DNA of 36,152 nucleotides, from positions 1 through 36,152 of the forward strand of contig NZ_ANBD01000025.1 in NCBI RefSeq assembly GCF_000341005.1. The letters are read 5' to 3'. Source of the stretch: Nocardiopsis alkaliphila YIM 80379. GTDB taxonomy: Bacteria > Actinomycetota > Actinomycetes > Streptosporangiales > Streptosporangiaceae. The translations under genes were made by a program, and so were the position numbers. Positions 1 through 7,113 of the stretch are shown piece by piece (the first letter of the stretch is position 1; each line of letters opens with the position of its first letter). Below the pieces are notes generated by a model. The model worked only from the letters and a program-made list of their open reading frames with translations, was not told the DNA's origin and did no database searches.

Positions 1-61
1 CGGCGTGCCGGTCTTCCTGACCCTGATGCGTCGCCGCGGCTACCTGTTCGGAGGACGCTGA
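1..61 (+). CDS. C-terminal end of a FecCD-type ABC transporter permease (partial)
   Basis: Only the last 19 codons are in the window, in the frame starting at base 2 and ending with the TGA at 59-61. The visible tail (VPVFLTLMRRRGYLFGGR) has the hydrophobic-then-basic ending usual for BtuC/FecCD permeases, whose last helix is followed by an arginine-rich cytoplasmic tail. The stop overlaps the ATG of the next gene (ATGA), which indicates translational coupling with the ATPase. The assignment rests mainly on the following ATPase and binding protein; the tail alone would not prove it. Confidence 0.7.
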   Translation, partial: GVPVFLTLMRRRGYLFGGR

Positions 62-861
62 TGGAGATGCGACTCGAGGGACTGTCCGTGGACCTGGGCG
101 GGAGGTCGATCCTACGAGCCCTGACCCTGGACGTGCCCAGCGGGCAGGTGGTGGGTTTGGTCGGACCCAACGGATCGGGCAAGTCCACCGCGCTGCGCTG
201 CGTGTACCGGGCCTTGTCCCCCAGCACCGGCCGGGTCCTGGTGGGCGAGGCCGACCTCACAGCGATGGGGTTGCGCGACGCGGCCCGGCACGTGGCCGCC
301 CTGACCCAGGAAGGCGGCAGCGACCTCGACTTCACGGTCGAGGAACTGGTGGCCCTGGGCCGGGCCCCGCACCTGCGCGGCAACCAGCCGCTCGGTGCCC
401 GCGAACGCGAGCTGTGTCATCAGGCCATGGCGCGCATGGAGGTGACCCATCTGGCCAGGCGCGGGGTTCTGGAACTCTCCGGTGGCGAGCGCCAACGCGT
501 ACTGGTCGCCCGCGCCCTGGTCCAGGAACCCCACGTGCTGGTGCTGGACGAGCCCACCAACCACCTGGACGTACGCCACCAACTCGACCTGCTCGGCCTG
601 CTGCGCGAGGTCGGGGTGAGCGTGCTGGTGGTCCTGCACGACCTCAACCTGGCCGCAGCGGCCTGCGACGTCATCGGGGTGCTGAGCGAAGGCTCCCTGG
701 TGGCCGCCGGGCCGCCCGACAAGGTCCTGACCGAACACACCCTGCGCGAGGTCTTCGGGGTGGAGGCCACCGTCGTGGCCCATCCGTTGACCGGCGACCC
801 CCAACTGCTCTACCGACTCCCTCACTTTGAGAAAGGTCTTCGATGGAACACCCACGGATGA
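61..861 (+). CDS. ABC transporter ATP-binding protein, iron/siderophore (FecE/BtuD) type
   Basis: This is the cytoplasmic ATPase of a metal-chelate importer, 266 aa, the normal length for FecE/FhuC/BtuD proteins. Walker A is GPNGSGKST at residues 35-43, the ABC signature LSGGE is at 139-143, Walker B with the catalytic glutamate (LVLDEP) is near 160-165, and the H-loop histidine is H193 in LHDLN. It is coupled by ATGA overlap to the upstream permease and overlaps the start of the downstream binding lipoprotein, so the three form one importer operon. An ATG two codons downstream is a possible alternative start. The family carries ferric siderophores, haem, cobalamin or other metal chelates, and sequence does not decide which. 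A Zur-like metallophore cluster lies 2.5 kb away, so a zinc chelate is a reasonable alternative substrate. Confidence 0.93.
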   Translation: MEMRLEGLSVDLGGRSILRALTLDVPSGQVVGLVGPNGSGKSTALRCVYRALSPSTGRVLVGEADLTAMGLRDAARHVAALTQEGGSDLDFTVEELVALGRAPHLRGNQPLGARERELCHQAMARMEVTHLARRGVLELSGGERQRVLVARALVQEPHVLVLDEPTNHLDVRHQLDLLGLLREVGVSVLVVLHDLNLAAAACDVIGVLSEGSLVAAGPPDKVLTEHTLREVFGVEATVVAHPLTGDPQLLYRLPHFEKGLRWNTHG

Positions 862-1886
862 AACACGCACCACTGAACCGCATCCCCAAGAGTCGTCTTC
901 CCCTGCCGTTCTTGCCCATGGCCGCGACCTGTGTCCTACTCGCCGGATGCGGCGCCGAGGTCGAGGAGGCCGCCCAGGCGGGGCTCGGCCCGGTCACCGT
1001 CCAGCGCTGCGGCGAGGAGGTGGAGTACACCACGCCCGAGCGGGCGGTGGCCTACGAGGGCGGCAGCGCCGACAAACTGTTCGCGCTCGGCCTGACCGAC
1101 CACGTGCACGGATACGTGATGCCGCCGGCCAATCCTCCGGTGACCGAGTCCCCGTGGGCCGACGACTACGCGAGCGTGGAATTGCTCAGCGACGACCTGC
1201 TCAACCGGGAGCTGGTCGTGGACGCCGAGGCCGACCTGGTGGTGGCCGGATGGAACTCCGGGTTCAGTGACCAGCGCGGCATCACGCCCCAGATCCTGGA
1301 CGGCCTGGGCATCCAGAGCTTCATGCACACCGAGTCCTGCTTCAACTATCCGGGCCATCCCGAGCGGGTGCGCCCCTTCGAGGGCCTGTACACCGACCTG
1401 GAGCGGTTGGGCGCGATCTTCGGTGTGTCCGAACGCGCCGAAGCGCTGGTGGCCGACTACCGGTCACGGGTGGAGGCGGTGGTCGAACAGGCGCCCGAGG
1501 GCGATCCGGTGCCGGTCTTCCTCTATGACTCGGGCACCGATCAGCCCTTCACCGCCGGAGGCCAGGTTCCGCCCGACGACATCATCGGCCACGCCGGGGG
1601 CGAGAACGTCTTCGGTGACCTGGAGGAACGGTGGACCCAGGTGGGATGGGAGGCCGTGGTGGAGGCCGAACCCGAGGTGATCATCATCCTGGACTACGGT
1701 GACCGGCCGGCCGAGGACAAGATCGACTTCCTCACTTCTTCCCCCATCATGGCCGAGGTCCCGGCCGTGGTGGAGGAGAACTTCTTCGTCCTGGACTACA
1801 ACGAGGGCATCTCCGGACCGCGCAACATCGACGGACTGGAGAAGTTCGCGCGATACCTGCGTGAGTTCGGCGCGGACCGGAGTTGA
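843..1886 (+). CDS. Metal-chelate ABC transporter substrate-binding lipoprotein (FepB/FecB-like)
   Basis: This is the extracytoplasmic binding protein of the importer, 347 aa, the usual size for the helical-backbone TroA/FepB fold. The N-terminus has a basic region, a hydrophobic stretch and the lipobox LLAGC, so Cys36 should be lipidated and anchor the protein to the membrane. The mature part keeps the family features: an early ERAV segment, an ADLVVAGWNSG loop, and late blocks such as WEAVVEAEPEVIIILDYGD. The ATG at 843 is preceded by GAGAAAGG at suitable distance; the ATG at 858 is an alternative. The gene overlaps the ATPase by 19 bp and is the last of the operon, followed by a strong hairpin at 1913-1951. 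The ligand is unknown: a ferric siderophore by family, possibly another metallophore by context. Confidence 0.9.
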   Translation: MEHPRMKHAPLNRIPKSRLPLPFLPMAATCVLLAGCGAEVEEAAQAGLGPVTVQRCGEEVEYTTPERAVAYEGGSADKLFALGLTDHVHGYVMPPANPPVTESPWADDYASVELLSDDLLNRELVVDAEADLVVAGWNSGFSDQRGITPQILDGLGIQSFMHTESCFNYPGHPERVRPFEGLYTDLERLGAIFGVSERAEALVADYRSRVEAVVEQAPEGDPVPVFLYDSGTDQPFTAGGQVPPDDIIGHAGGENVFGDLEERWTQVGWEAVVEAEPEVIIILDYGDRPAEDKIDFLTSSPIMAEVPAVVEENFFVLDYNEGISGPRNIDGLEKFARYLREFGADRS

Positions 1887-1912
1887 GCAAGGGCCCGCCC
1901 TACGAGGGATCG

Positions 1913-1951
1913 AGGGCGCCCCGGGGCCGCATCGAGGCTCCGGGGCGCCCT
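1913..1951 (+). terminator. Intrinsic terminator hairpin after the ABC importer operon
   Basis: A perfect 12-bp stem, AGGGCGCCCCGG pairing with CCGGGGCGCCCT, with a 15-nt loop, begins 27 bp after the stop at 1886. There is no clear T tract, as is common in high-GC actinomycetes. Confidence 0.75.
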
Positions 1952-2038
1952 GGTGACACTTGCGATTCCTCACCCTTGCGGGCAGGACGTTCGGGCCCTC
2001 TTTGAACGCTTTTGCCTCGGGATGAACAGACGTGACCT

Positions 2039-2070
2039 CGCTCGTAGCGCCCGGAGGGGCGCTACGAGCG
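2039..2070 (-). terminator. Intrinsic terminator hairpin at the convergent gene end
   Basis: A perfect 14-bp stem (CGCTCGTAGCGCCC and its complement) with a 4-nt GGAG loop lies 15 bp past the stop of the minus-strand Stealth gene. It could work in both directions, but its position suits the minus-strand gene best. Confidence 0.75.
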
Positions 2071-2084
2071 AGGGGGCGGGAGTA

Positions 2085-3848
2085 CTACGGGTCACCGTGC
2101 CTTCCCGACGCCGCCGGCTCAGCGGTCGGCCTCGTTCCTCCTCGGTCCGGGCGAGCCCCCGCCGCCCGGGCCTCGAAGGAACCACGTAGTGGCAGGTATC
2201 GGTCGAGGAAATCACCCAGGTACCTGTCGGCGTTCGGATCCTCGCTCTCGGTGGTGTCATTGACGCAGAAGGCGTCGAACCTACGGTTGTCGAGGAGTTC
2301 ACGCGAACGGCTGCGGAAGGACTCCGGGTCCGCGAGGTTGAGGTAGGCGTAACGGAGCCGCGAGTACACGGCTCGGCCGGTGAGCAGGGCGTAGTGGTGG
2401 TGGAGCGAGGACGGGATGGAGTGGTCGTCGGGGTGGCGGAAGCGGGAGGCCGCCGTTCGCGCGAACACCTCGGGGAAACGCTCCTCCAGTTCCCAGAGAA
2501 CGGAACGGCGCTGGGGAATCGGTGTGTGTTTGAACTTCGACACGGCGGTGCGACCGAACACGGACCGGATGAGGGCGTTGTTCCTCTTCCCGGCGGCGTC
2601 CACCGGCTGGTCCTCCACACTCGCCTCTCCCAGCCCGAAGCGATAGGGCGACGGGTTCAGCTTGACGATCCCGTTCGGGTGGAAGAAGTGCTCGGCTGAG
2701 ACCGGGCGCCCGAACAGGACGTCGTCGTTGAGGTAGAGGTAGTGCTCGGACAACCCGTCGATGTGGTGGAGCTGGGATTCGATCGCGTGGGAGTTGAAGA
2801 CCGGCAACAGGCCCGGGTCGGTGAAGATCTCCTTGTGGTCCACGACCTGGATCCACTGCTGCTCGGTGTCCAACCAGGCGGGAACCTGTCCGTCGGTGAC
2901 GATGTAGACCTTGCGGATGAAGGGCGCGAACATCTCCAGGGACCGGAGCGAGTAGAGGAGTTCGTCCCTGTTGGCGTATCGGGAGGACGAAGCCGAGTCG
3001 GGGTTGAGCTCTCCGGCTCGGCCCAGGTAGGAGTTCCTGGTCGCTCTCCACTCGGGGTCGTTGCCGTCCACCCAGGTGTAGACGGCGTCCACCGGGAAGG
3101 TGATGTCCGTGGTCAGGGTCTGCTCGAACGCGGCGAGGGTGGGATGCGGTCGACCGTTCACCTTGGTCCGCGCGGGTGCGCGTTCGGGTTCGGGGATGAC
3201 CTCCCCGACGGGGTTGGGTCGTGGCGCTACCAGGGCGTTGCTCAAATCGCTCCGCGGGGGCACCACCTTGAGCCCTTCCAAGACCTGCGCGCCCTCGTCC
3301 GGTTCGTCGAGGACGTCCTCGCCCTCCTGCCAGAACTCGATGACGCATCCGTGTTCGAAACCCGCGATGACGGAGCGCCCTCCACCGGTCACGTACTCAC
3401 CGAGTCGCAGGTAGGGGGCCTGCCTGTGTGACCTGAGCGCCCGGGACGAGACGGGGCGGGCGCCTCCACGTGGACGGCTGACGTACAGTCCCGATCCCGT
3501 GTAGTGCTCGGCCAACAGGTCGAGTACTGCGGGACGATGAGCCACGTCCACGGCGATGGCGTGTTGGTATTCCCTGTTGTTGCGCACCAGGAAATAGGGG
3601 ATCTCGTGCTCGGTGAGCAGATCCGTGCAACGTTCCAGCTGAAGTGCCGCGAACTCCGTGACGCTGAAGACACCCTCCCATCTCCTCGCGAGCACGGCAC
3701 CGTTGTGGTGTACCGCTACGGTCAGCCCTGAATAGCGGCGAGGAGAGAGTAGTCTCAGGGCCCGTCTGTAGGTGATCTTCATCGGCACCGGAGTATTCGC
3801 CACGGCGTACCGACGAATCTTTTTAAACAAATCTCTTATTTTTTCCAA
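2085..3848 (-). CDS. Stealth-family protein (CR1-CR4), polysaccharide sugar-phosphate transferase
   Basis: Stealth proteins transfer hexose-1-phosphate to build phosphate-linked surface polysaccharides and are related to the eukaryotic GlcNAc-1-phosphotransferase. All four conserved regions are visible. CR1 (DAVYTWVDGNDPEWR) is near residue 254, CR2 (RYANRDELLYSLRSLEMFAP to IVTDGQVPAWL) near 290-327, CR3 (HIDGLSEHYLYLNDDVLFG) near 361-380, and CR4 (RHPDDHSIPSSLHHHYALL) near 470-490. I chose the TTG at 3848 because GGAGAGGG lies 4-7 nt upstream; this gives 587 aa. The frame is open further upstream to a TTG at 3956, and an ATG at 3782 would give 565 aa with a weak ribosome site. The gene stands alone on this strand, without neighbouring polysaccharide genes. 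Its 5' part and upstream DNA are clearly more AT-rich than the rest, which suggests acquisition by transfer. The acceptor polymer is unknown. Confidence 0.88.
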   Translation of the reverse strand: MEKIRDLFKKIRRYAVANTPVPMKITYRRALRLLSPRRYSGLTVAVHHNGAVLARRWEGVFSVTEFAALQLERCTDLLTEHEIPYFLVRNNREYQHAIAVDVAHRPAVLDLLAEHYTGSGLYVSRPRGGARPVSSRALRSHRQAPYLRLGEYVTGGGRSVIAGFEHGCVIEFWQEGEDVLDEPDEGAQVLEGLKVVPPRSDLSNALVAPRPNPVGEVIPEPERAPARTKVNGRPHPTLAAFEQTLTTDITFPVDAVYTWVDGNDPEWRATRNSYLGRAGELNPDSASSSRYANRDELLYSLRSLEMFAPFIRKVYIVTDGQVPAWLDTEQQWIQVVDHKEIFTDPGLLPVFNSHAIESQLHHIDGLSEHYLYLNDDVLFGRPVSAEHFFHPNGIVKLNPSPYRFGLGEASVEDQPVDAAGKRNNALIRSVFGRTAVSKFKHTPIPQRRSVLWELEERFPEVFARTAASRFRHPDDHSIPSSLHHHYALLTGRAVYSRLRYAYLNLADPESFRSRSRELLDNRRFDAFCVNDTTESEDPNADRYLGDFLDRYLPLRGSFEARAAGARPDRGGTRPTAEPAASGRHGDP

Positions 3849-3959
3849 TTTCCCTCTCCGACTCGGGGGATGTTCACTGTTTCCGTGCGCCTTCCCCACA
3901 AACTCAAGAGATCTAGCCCACACCCCCTCGCAAGGAACAATTAGTCGATTCGCCAATTT

Positions 3960-3979
3960 TAAAGCACGATGATGCTTTA
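3960..3979. repeat. 7-bp inverted repeat upstream of the Stealth gene
   Basis: TAAAGCA, a 6-nt spacer, then TGCTTTA, in the AT-rich block. It may be an operator or part of the promoter region; nothing else supports a function. Confidence 0.35.
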
Positions 3980-4317
3980 CTGGCCTTTTAGTGGAGCTTT
4001 ATGGCCTACTTCCCGCTATGAGCGTCTTCAATCAGGGATCCATCTCACGCGAGGCAGCGGAACCTTCGAGCCGAGGCAGCAGGAGAAGAGGGGATCGGCG
4101 AGGGCTCAGGCCCGCTACCAGGCACGATCGCCACGGGGACACGCTCGCCCTGGGGTGGCCCTTGGTCGCTTCGCCTGAGCGCCCGAGGGCCTGCTCGACG
4201 ATGGCATCGGGCCAGTGGGAGGAATCCGGTCGGTCACCACCGGAGCTCGTGGGCCTCTGGACCACCGCGACCGCCGGGCCCGGACACCTCCCCTTAAGCA
4301 CTTCCAACCGAAGCCCT

Positions 4318-4349
4318 CGTCCGGCCCGGCGCCCGCACCGGGCCGGACG
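4318..4349 (-). terminator. Intrinsic terminator hairpin after the four-gene minus-strand operon
   Basis: A perfect 12-bp stem, CGTCCGGCCCGG pairing with CCGGGCCGGACG, with an 8-nt loop, lies 34 bp beyond the stop of the PLP enzyme at 4383. Confidence 0.7.
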
Positions 4350-4382
4350 GTCGCTTTTGCCCACGCTCCGCCCCGGGCTCGC

Positions 4383-5399
4383 TCACCCCTCCCGGTGCAC
4401 CGCCTGAACCGGCGCCGGGCGCCGACCCCAGTCCATCCGGCACCAAGGCGGGATGAGTTCGGTCGGCTCGTCGATCCCCCGGGGGGAGAGATCGTCGAGG
4501 TCCGCCGCCTTCTCGTGGTGGGCGAAGACCGAGTCGACGTAGCGGTGGCCGGTGTCGGCGGCCACGAACACCACACGTCTTCGGGTGCGCCGCGCCTCCC
4601 AGCGGGCCACCAGGTAGGCGGCGCCCGAGGACAGCCCCGCGAAGATCGCGTGTCGGCGCAGCAGGTCCACGCTCCCCGCCAACGCGGCGTCGAACCCGAT
4701 CCAGTGCAGGGTGTCGTACAGGGTGTGGTCGACGTTGCCGAAGGGGATGGAGCTGCCGATACCGGCGATGATGATCTGACGGTCGGTGACGTGGTCACTG
4801 CCGAAGGTGACGCTGCCGAACGGCTGGACCCCCACCAGCGGGGTGTCCGGGGCGCTCTCGCGCAGATAGCGGGCCAGCGCGCCGGTGGAGGCTCCCGAGC
4901 CCACCCCGCCCACCAACATGAGGGGTTCCTCCCCCACGTCCTTGCGGATCTGGTCGGCCACCGCCCGGTACCCCAGCCCATGGATGAGGTCGTGGTACTG
5001 GCGCATCCAGTGGAAGTGCGGGTTGTCCCGCAGCACCTCCCGAACCCGCCGCACTCGCCGGTTCTGGTCCAAACCCAGGTCGTCGGAGGGTGGCATCTGT
5101 TCCAAGGTCGCCCCCAGTACGGCCAGTTGCAGGCGCAAGGGACGGTCGATGGTGGTGGAGCCGATGATGTGGCAGCGCAAACCGTAGCGGTGGGCGGCCA
5201 AGGCCAGACCGTAGGCGTAGATACCGCTGGAACTGTCCATGAGGGTGTCACCGGGGCGGACCACCCCGGTGTCGAGCAGGTGGCGTACCGCCGCCAGGGC
5301 GGACGCCACCTTCATCGATTCGAAGCGAAGGCACGTCAGGCCTTCGTCCAGGTCGATCAGATCAGGTCGGGCGATGGCCTCGCCGATGTGGTCGTCCAA
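4383..5399 (-). CDS. PLP-dependent cysteine synthase-like enzyme (SbnA/CysK fold)
   Basis: Fold-type II PLP enzyme that probably does a beta-replacement on an activated hydroxy amino acid. The PLP lysine is probably K30 in FESMKVASA. SSSG at 56-59 (SSSGIYAYGLA) matches the substrate-binding loop, GGVGSGASTG at 164-173 matches the phosphate-binding loop, and GLSSGAA near the C-terminus is also typical. The frame is open much further upstream, but the family N-terminus and a good ribosome site (GGGGAG, then 5 nt) point to the TTG at 5399, giving 338 aa. The start lies 43 bp inside the end of the GHMP kinase gene, so the two are probably translationally coupled. The canonical PGGSVKDR of cysteine synthases is replaced by ESMKVASA, so this is probably not housekeeping CysK. 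SbnA, which uses O-phosphoserine to start 2,3-diaminopropionate synthesis, is a close functional model. Next to a kinase, a phosphorylated serine or threonine is the likely substrate; this is inference. Confidence 0.85.
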   Translation of the reverse strand: MDDHIGEAIARPDLIDLDEGLTCLRFESMKVASALAAVRHLLDTGVVRPGDTLMDSSSGIYAYGLALAAHRYGLRCHIIGSTTIDRPLRLQLAVLGATLEQMPPSDDLGLDQNRRVRRVREVLRDNPHFHWMRQYHDLIHGLGYRAVADQIRKDVGEEPLMLVGGVGSGASTGALARYLRESAPDTPLVGVQPFGSVTFGSDHVTDRQIIIAGIGSSIPFGNVDHTLYDTLHWIGFDAALAGSVDLLRRHAIFAGLSSGAAYLVARWEARRTRRRVVFVAADTGHRYVDSVFAHHEKAADLDDLSPRGIDEPTELIPPWCRMDWGRRPAPVQAVHREG

Positions 5400-6325
5400 G
5401 ATCGCTCCCCGATGTTCAGGGTGGTTCTGGAGGTGGAGAAGACACGGGTGGGGGCGAGCCCTTCTCGGCCGAGCCGGTCGACGGCACTGTCGAGACGGTC
5501 GGTCAGGTCGAGCGCGGTCGCGTCGAAGAGGAGTCCGGCGACGTTGCCGCTGTGCGCCACCTGTATGCCGACCGCCCCGCAGCCTCGGGCGGCCTCCCGG
5601 AGGGTGCCGAGTTCGGCCTTGGGCAGCACTCGTTGGTTGAGGATGGCGCTCTCGGTACAGACGTGGCCGACCCCGGCGGCGTCGTGTTCGTTGATCGCGG
5701 TGCGCAGGACGGCACGCAGCCTTTCGTAGACGTTGATGTCCCCCGAACGTGCGGTACCCCGCAGGGCGAGGGTGTCGACGGGTTGACCGGAACCGGTCAG
5801 GCAGCCCACCACGATCAGTTCGGGGAGCGCCGGGCCCAGGTCCTCCAGGACACGGCCCCGGCGCTGGGCGAACAGCAGCGGCCGTTCCCCGAACATGATC
5901 GGATCGCTGGCGCCCTCTGCCGCCACCGCCACCTCGGCCACGACCGAGGGGGGCAGTTCCACACCCAGTCCCGCGGCCACCGCGCGCACCGCTGCGGTCA
6001 CGTCGCTGGTGGACGAACCCATGCCCAGACCCGGTCGGGCCCCGCCCCGTACGCTCAGGTAGCCACCGACCGGACGGAGGTCGCTGCGGCGGGCGCATTC
6101 GGCGATGGCCAGTTCGGCGGCGCGGGCCGCCTTGGCCCGGTCGGGCGGGTCCACCAACACGCGCCGGGGCGCGCGGGTGGAGAACGGGGTGAACACCGCA
6201 CGGGTGGCGGGTTCGGCCATGGGCAGGGTGACCAGGCCGCGGGTGGGTTCGCCCCGCTCGTCCAGGAAGGTCCCCTGGAGTACCTCACCGTGGTGACAGG
6301 TGGCCTGTCCGGTTCCGAGGGTCAC
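5357..6325 (-). CDS. GHMP-family kinase resembling PduX (L-threonine kinase)
   Basis: Small-molecule kinase of the GHMP fold, 322 aa. The N-terminal block ATCHHGEVLQGTF (residues 8-20) parallels the CPASCGELIQG start of PduX. The ATP-binding loop GLGMGSSTSDVTAA is at about 99-112, and the C-terminal block AHSGNVAGLLFD at 257-268 matches the third GHMP motif as found in PduX. PduX makes O-phospho-L-threonine for cobalamin, but no cobalamin gene is visible here. A role in making O-phospho-serine or O-phospho-threonine for the adjacent PLP enzyme fits better. The start is GTG 6325, preceded by AGGAGG at 7 nt. It lies 11 bp after the DUF364 gene and overlaps the PLP gene by 43 bp. Substrate identity is inferred from family and context only. 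Confidence 0.85.
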   Translation of the reverse strand: MTLGTGQATCHHGEVLQGTFLDERGEPTRGLVTLPMAEPATRAVFTPFSTRAPRRVLVDPPDRAKAARAAELAIAECARRSDLRPVGGYLSVRGGARPGLGMGSSTSDVTAAVRAVAAGLGVELPPSVVAEVAVAAEGASDPIMFGERPLLFAQRRGRVLEDLGPALPELIVVGCLTGSGQPVDTLALRGTARSGDINVYERLRAVLRTAINEHDAAGVGHVCTESAILNQRVLPKAELGTLREAARGCGAVGIQVAHSGNVAGLLFDATALDLTDRLDSAVDRLGREGLAPTRVFSTSRTTLNIGERSWTTTSARPSPDLI

Positions 6326-6336
6326 GCCTCGGCCTC

Positions 6337-7113
6337 CTAGCGATATCGGTAGAGAGTGGTCGGTTCAGCGCTGAACTGGGAAAAAGGGAAGGGTTCGGCG
6401 GACAGCGCGGTGACGCCGGAGCCCAGGAAGGCCCGGGCGACCGCACTGCCGCTCTGGGCGTAGAGCACCAAGGGGAGGTCGCGTTCTCGGCAGCGTTCCA
6501 GGATGCGGTCGAAGGAACCGTTGCCCAGGGTCATGCCGGTGGCGACGACGGCGTCGGCCTTGGCCAGGACCTCCTCCATGTCCGGACTGACCGGATCACC
6601 CCACTGGGTGCGGCGCAGGTTGAGGTCACAGGGCAGGCACTCGCCGCCGCGTTCGCGGATGGCGGCCACCAGGGGATTGACGACGCCGATGAGGGCGATG
6701 CGTCTGTTCTGGGGTTCGGGCAGGAGGGCGGCGATGGCGCGGTCGCGTGCCACCGCGCGTTCTTCGGGGGTGCCGTAGGGGAGGGTGACGGGTTCGGCGC
6801 GCGGGTCCTCGCGGTGGGGCACCTCCTGCCCCAGGTAGGCGTCCAGGGCGGCCAGCCGCAGGGGGGCGGGGCCGTCGAGGAGTTCGGTGAGGGGCCGGCC
6901 GGACAGGTCGGCGCACACGCGGGGGTCGAGTTCGCCCGCTTCGAAGGCGCAGGCGCCGAAGGCCCGGCCGATGCGCACCAGGACGTATTGGTTGAGGTAG
7001 GTGACGTCGCCGCTGGCCAGACGGGTGCCGTGGTGGACCCAGAAGACACTGGTGGCCACGGGCGGGTCGGGGGTGGCCAGGACGGACCGGCGGAGTTCTT
7101 CGAGGTCTCTCAT
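6337..7113 (-). CDS. DUF364-family protein (DUF4213-like N-terminus, Rossmann-like C-terminus)
   Basis: A 258-aa protein of the family labelled putative heavy-metal chelation (DUF364). The N-terminal half (to about residue 110) resembles DUF4213. The C-terminal half begins with a beta-alpha unit, RIALIGVVNPLVAAIRERG, followed by a CDLN segment, an ADAVVATGMTLGNGSFDRIL segment and a late VLYAQSGSAV loop, consistent with a nucleotide- or SAM-like-binding Rossmann fold. The reaction of this family is not established to my knowledge. The ATG at 7113 overlaps the methyltransferase stop (ATGA). Its fixed place between a methyltransferase and a kinase/PLP-enzyme pair suggests a biosynthetic rather than purely metal-binding role. 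It could catalyse a condensation or reduction step, or act as a metal-bound chaperone for the product. Confidence 0.8.
   Translation of the reverse strand: MRDLEELRRSVLATPDPPVATSVFWVHHGTRLASGDVTYLNQYVLVRIGRAFGACAFEAGELDPRVCADLSGRPLTELLDGPAPLRLAALDAYLGQEVPHREDPRAEPVTLPYGTPEERAVARDRAIAALLPEPQNRRIALIGVVNPLVAAIRERGGECLPCDLNLRRTQWGDPVSPDMEEVLAKADAVVATGMTLGNGSFDRILERCRERDLPLVLYAQSGSAVARAFLGSGVTALSAEPFPFSQFSAEPTTLYRYR

Larger units (their letters stand above)
3849..4382. other. Intergenic region with AT-rich block; no supported gene
   Basis: About 530 bp between the Stealth gene and the end of the metallophore-type operon. From roughly 3800 to 4030 the DNA is near 50% AT, against about 30% in the surroundings, and probably holds the Stealth promoter. 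It includes a small inverted repeat at 3960-3979. From 4100 to 4380 it is GC-rich again and contains the operon terminator at 4318-4349. The short open frames on both strands have no recognisable protein features. Confidence 0.6.

Noticed and set aside
3969..4407. Short plus- and minus-strand frames in the AT-rich intergenic block
   Set aside because: No ribosome site, no recognisable domain, and overlap with the operon terminator.
4383..5399. Assignment of the PLP enzyme as housekeeping cysteine synthase
   Set aside because: The PGGSVKDR motif is replaced and the gene lies in a specialised operon with a Zur-like promoter, so a dedicated role is more likely.
5400..6098. Extension of the PLP enzyme to 571 aa
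   Set aside because: The added 233 residues are Arg/Gly/Pro-rich and antisense-like in composition, overlap the well-supported GHMP kinase in another frame, and match no family.
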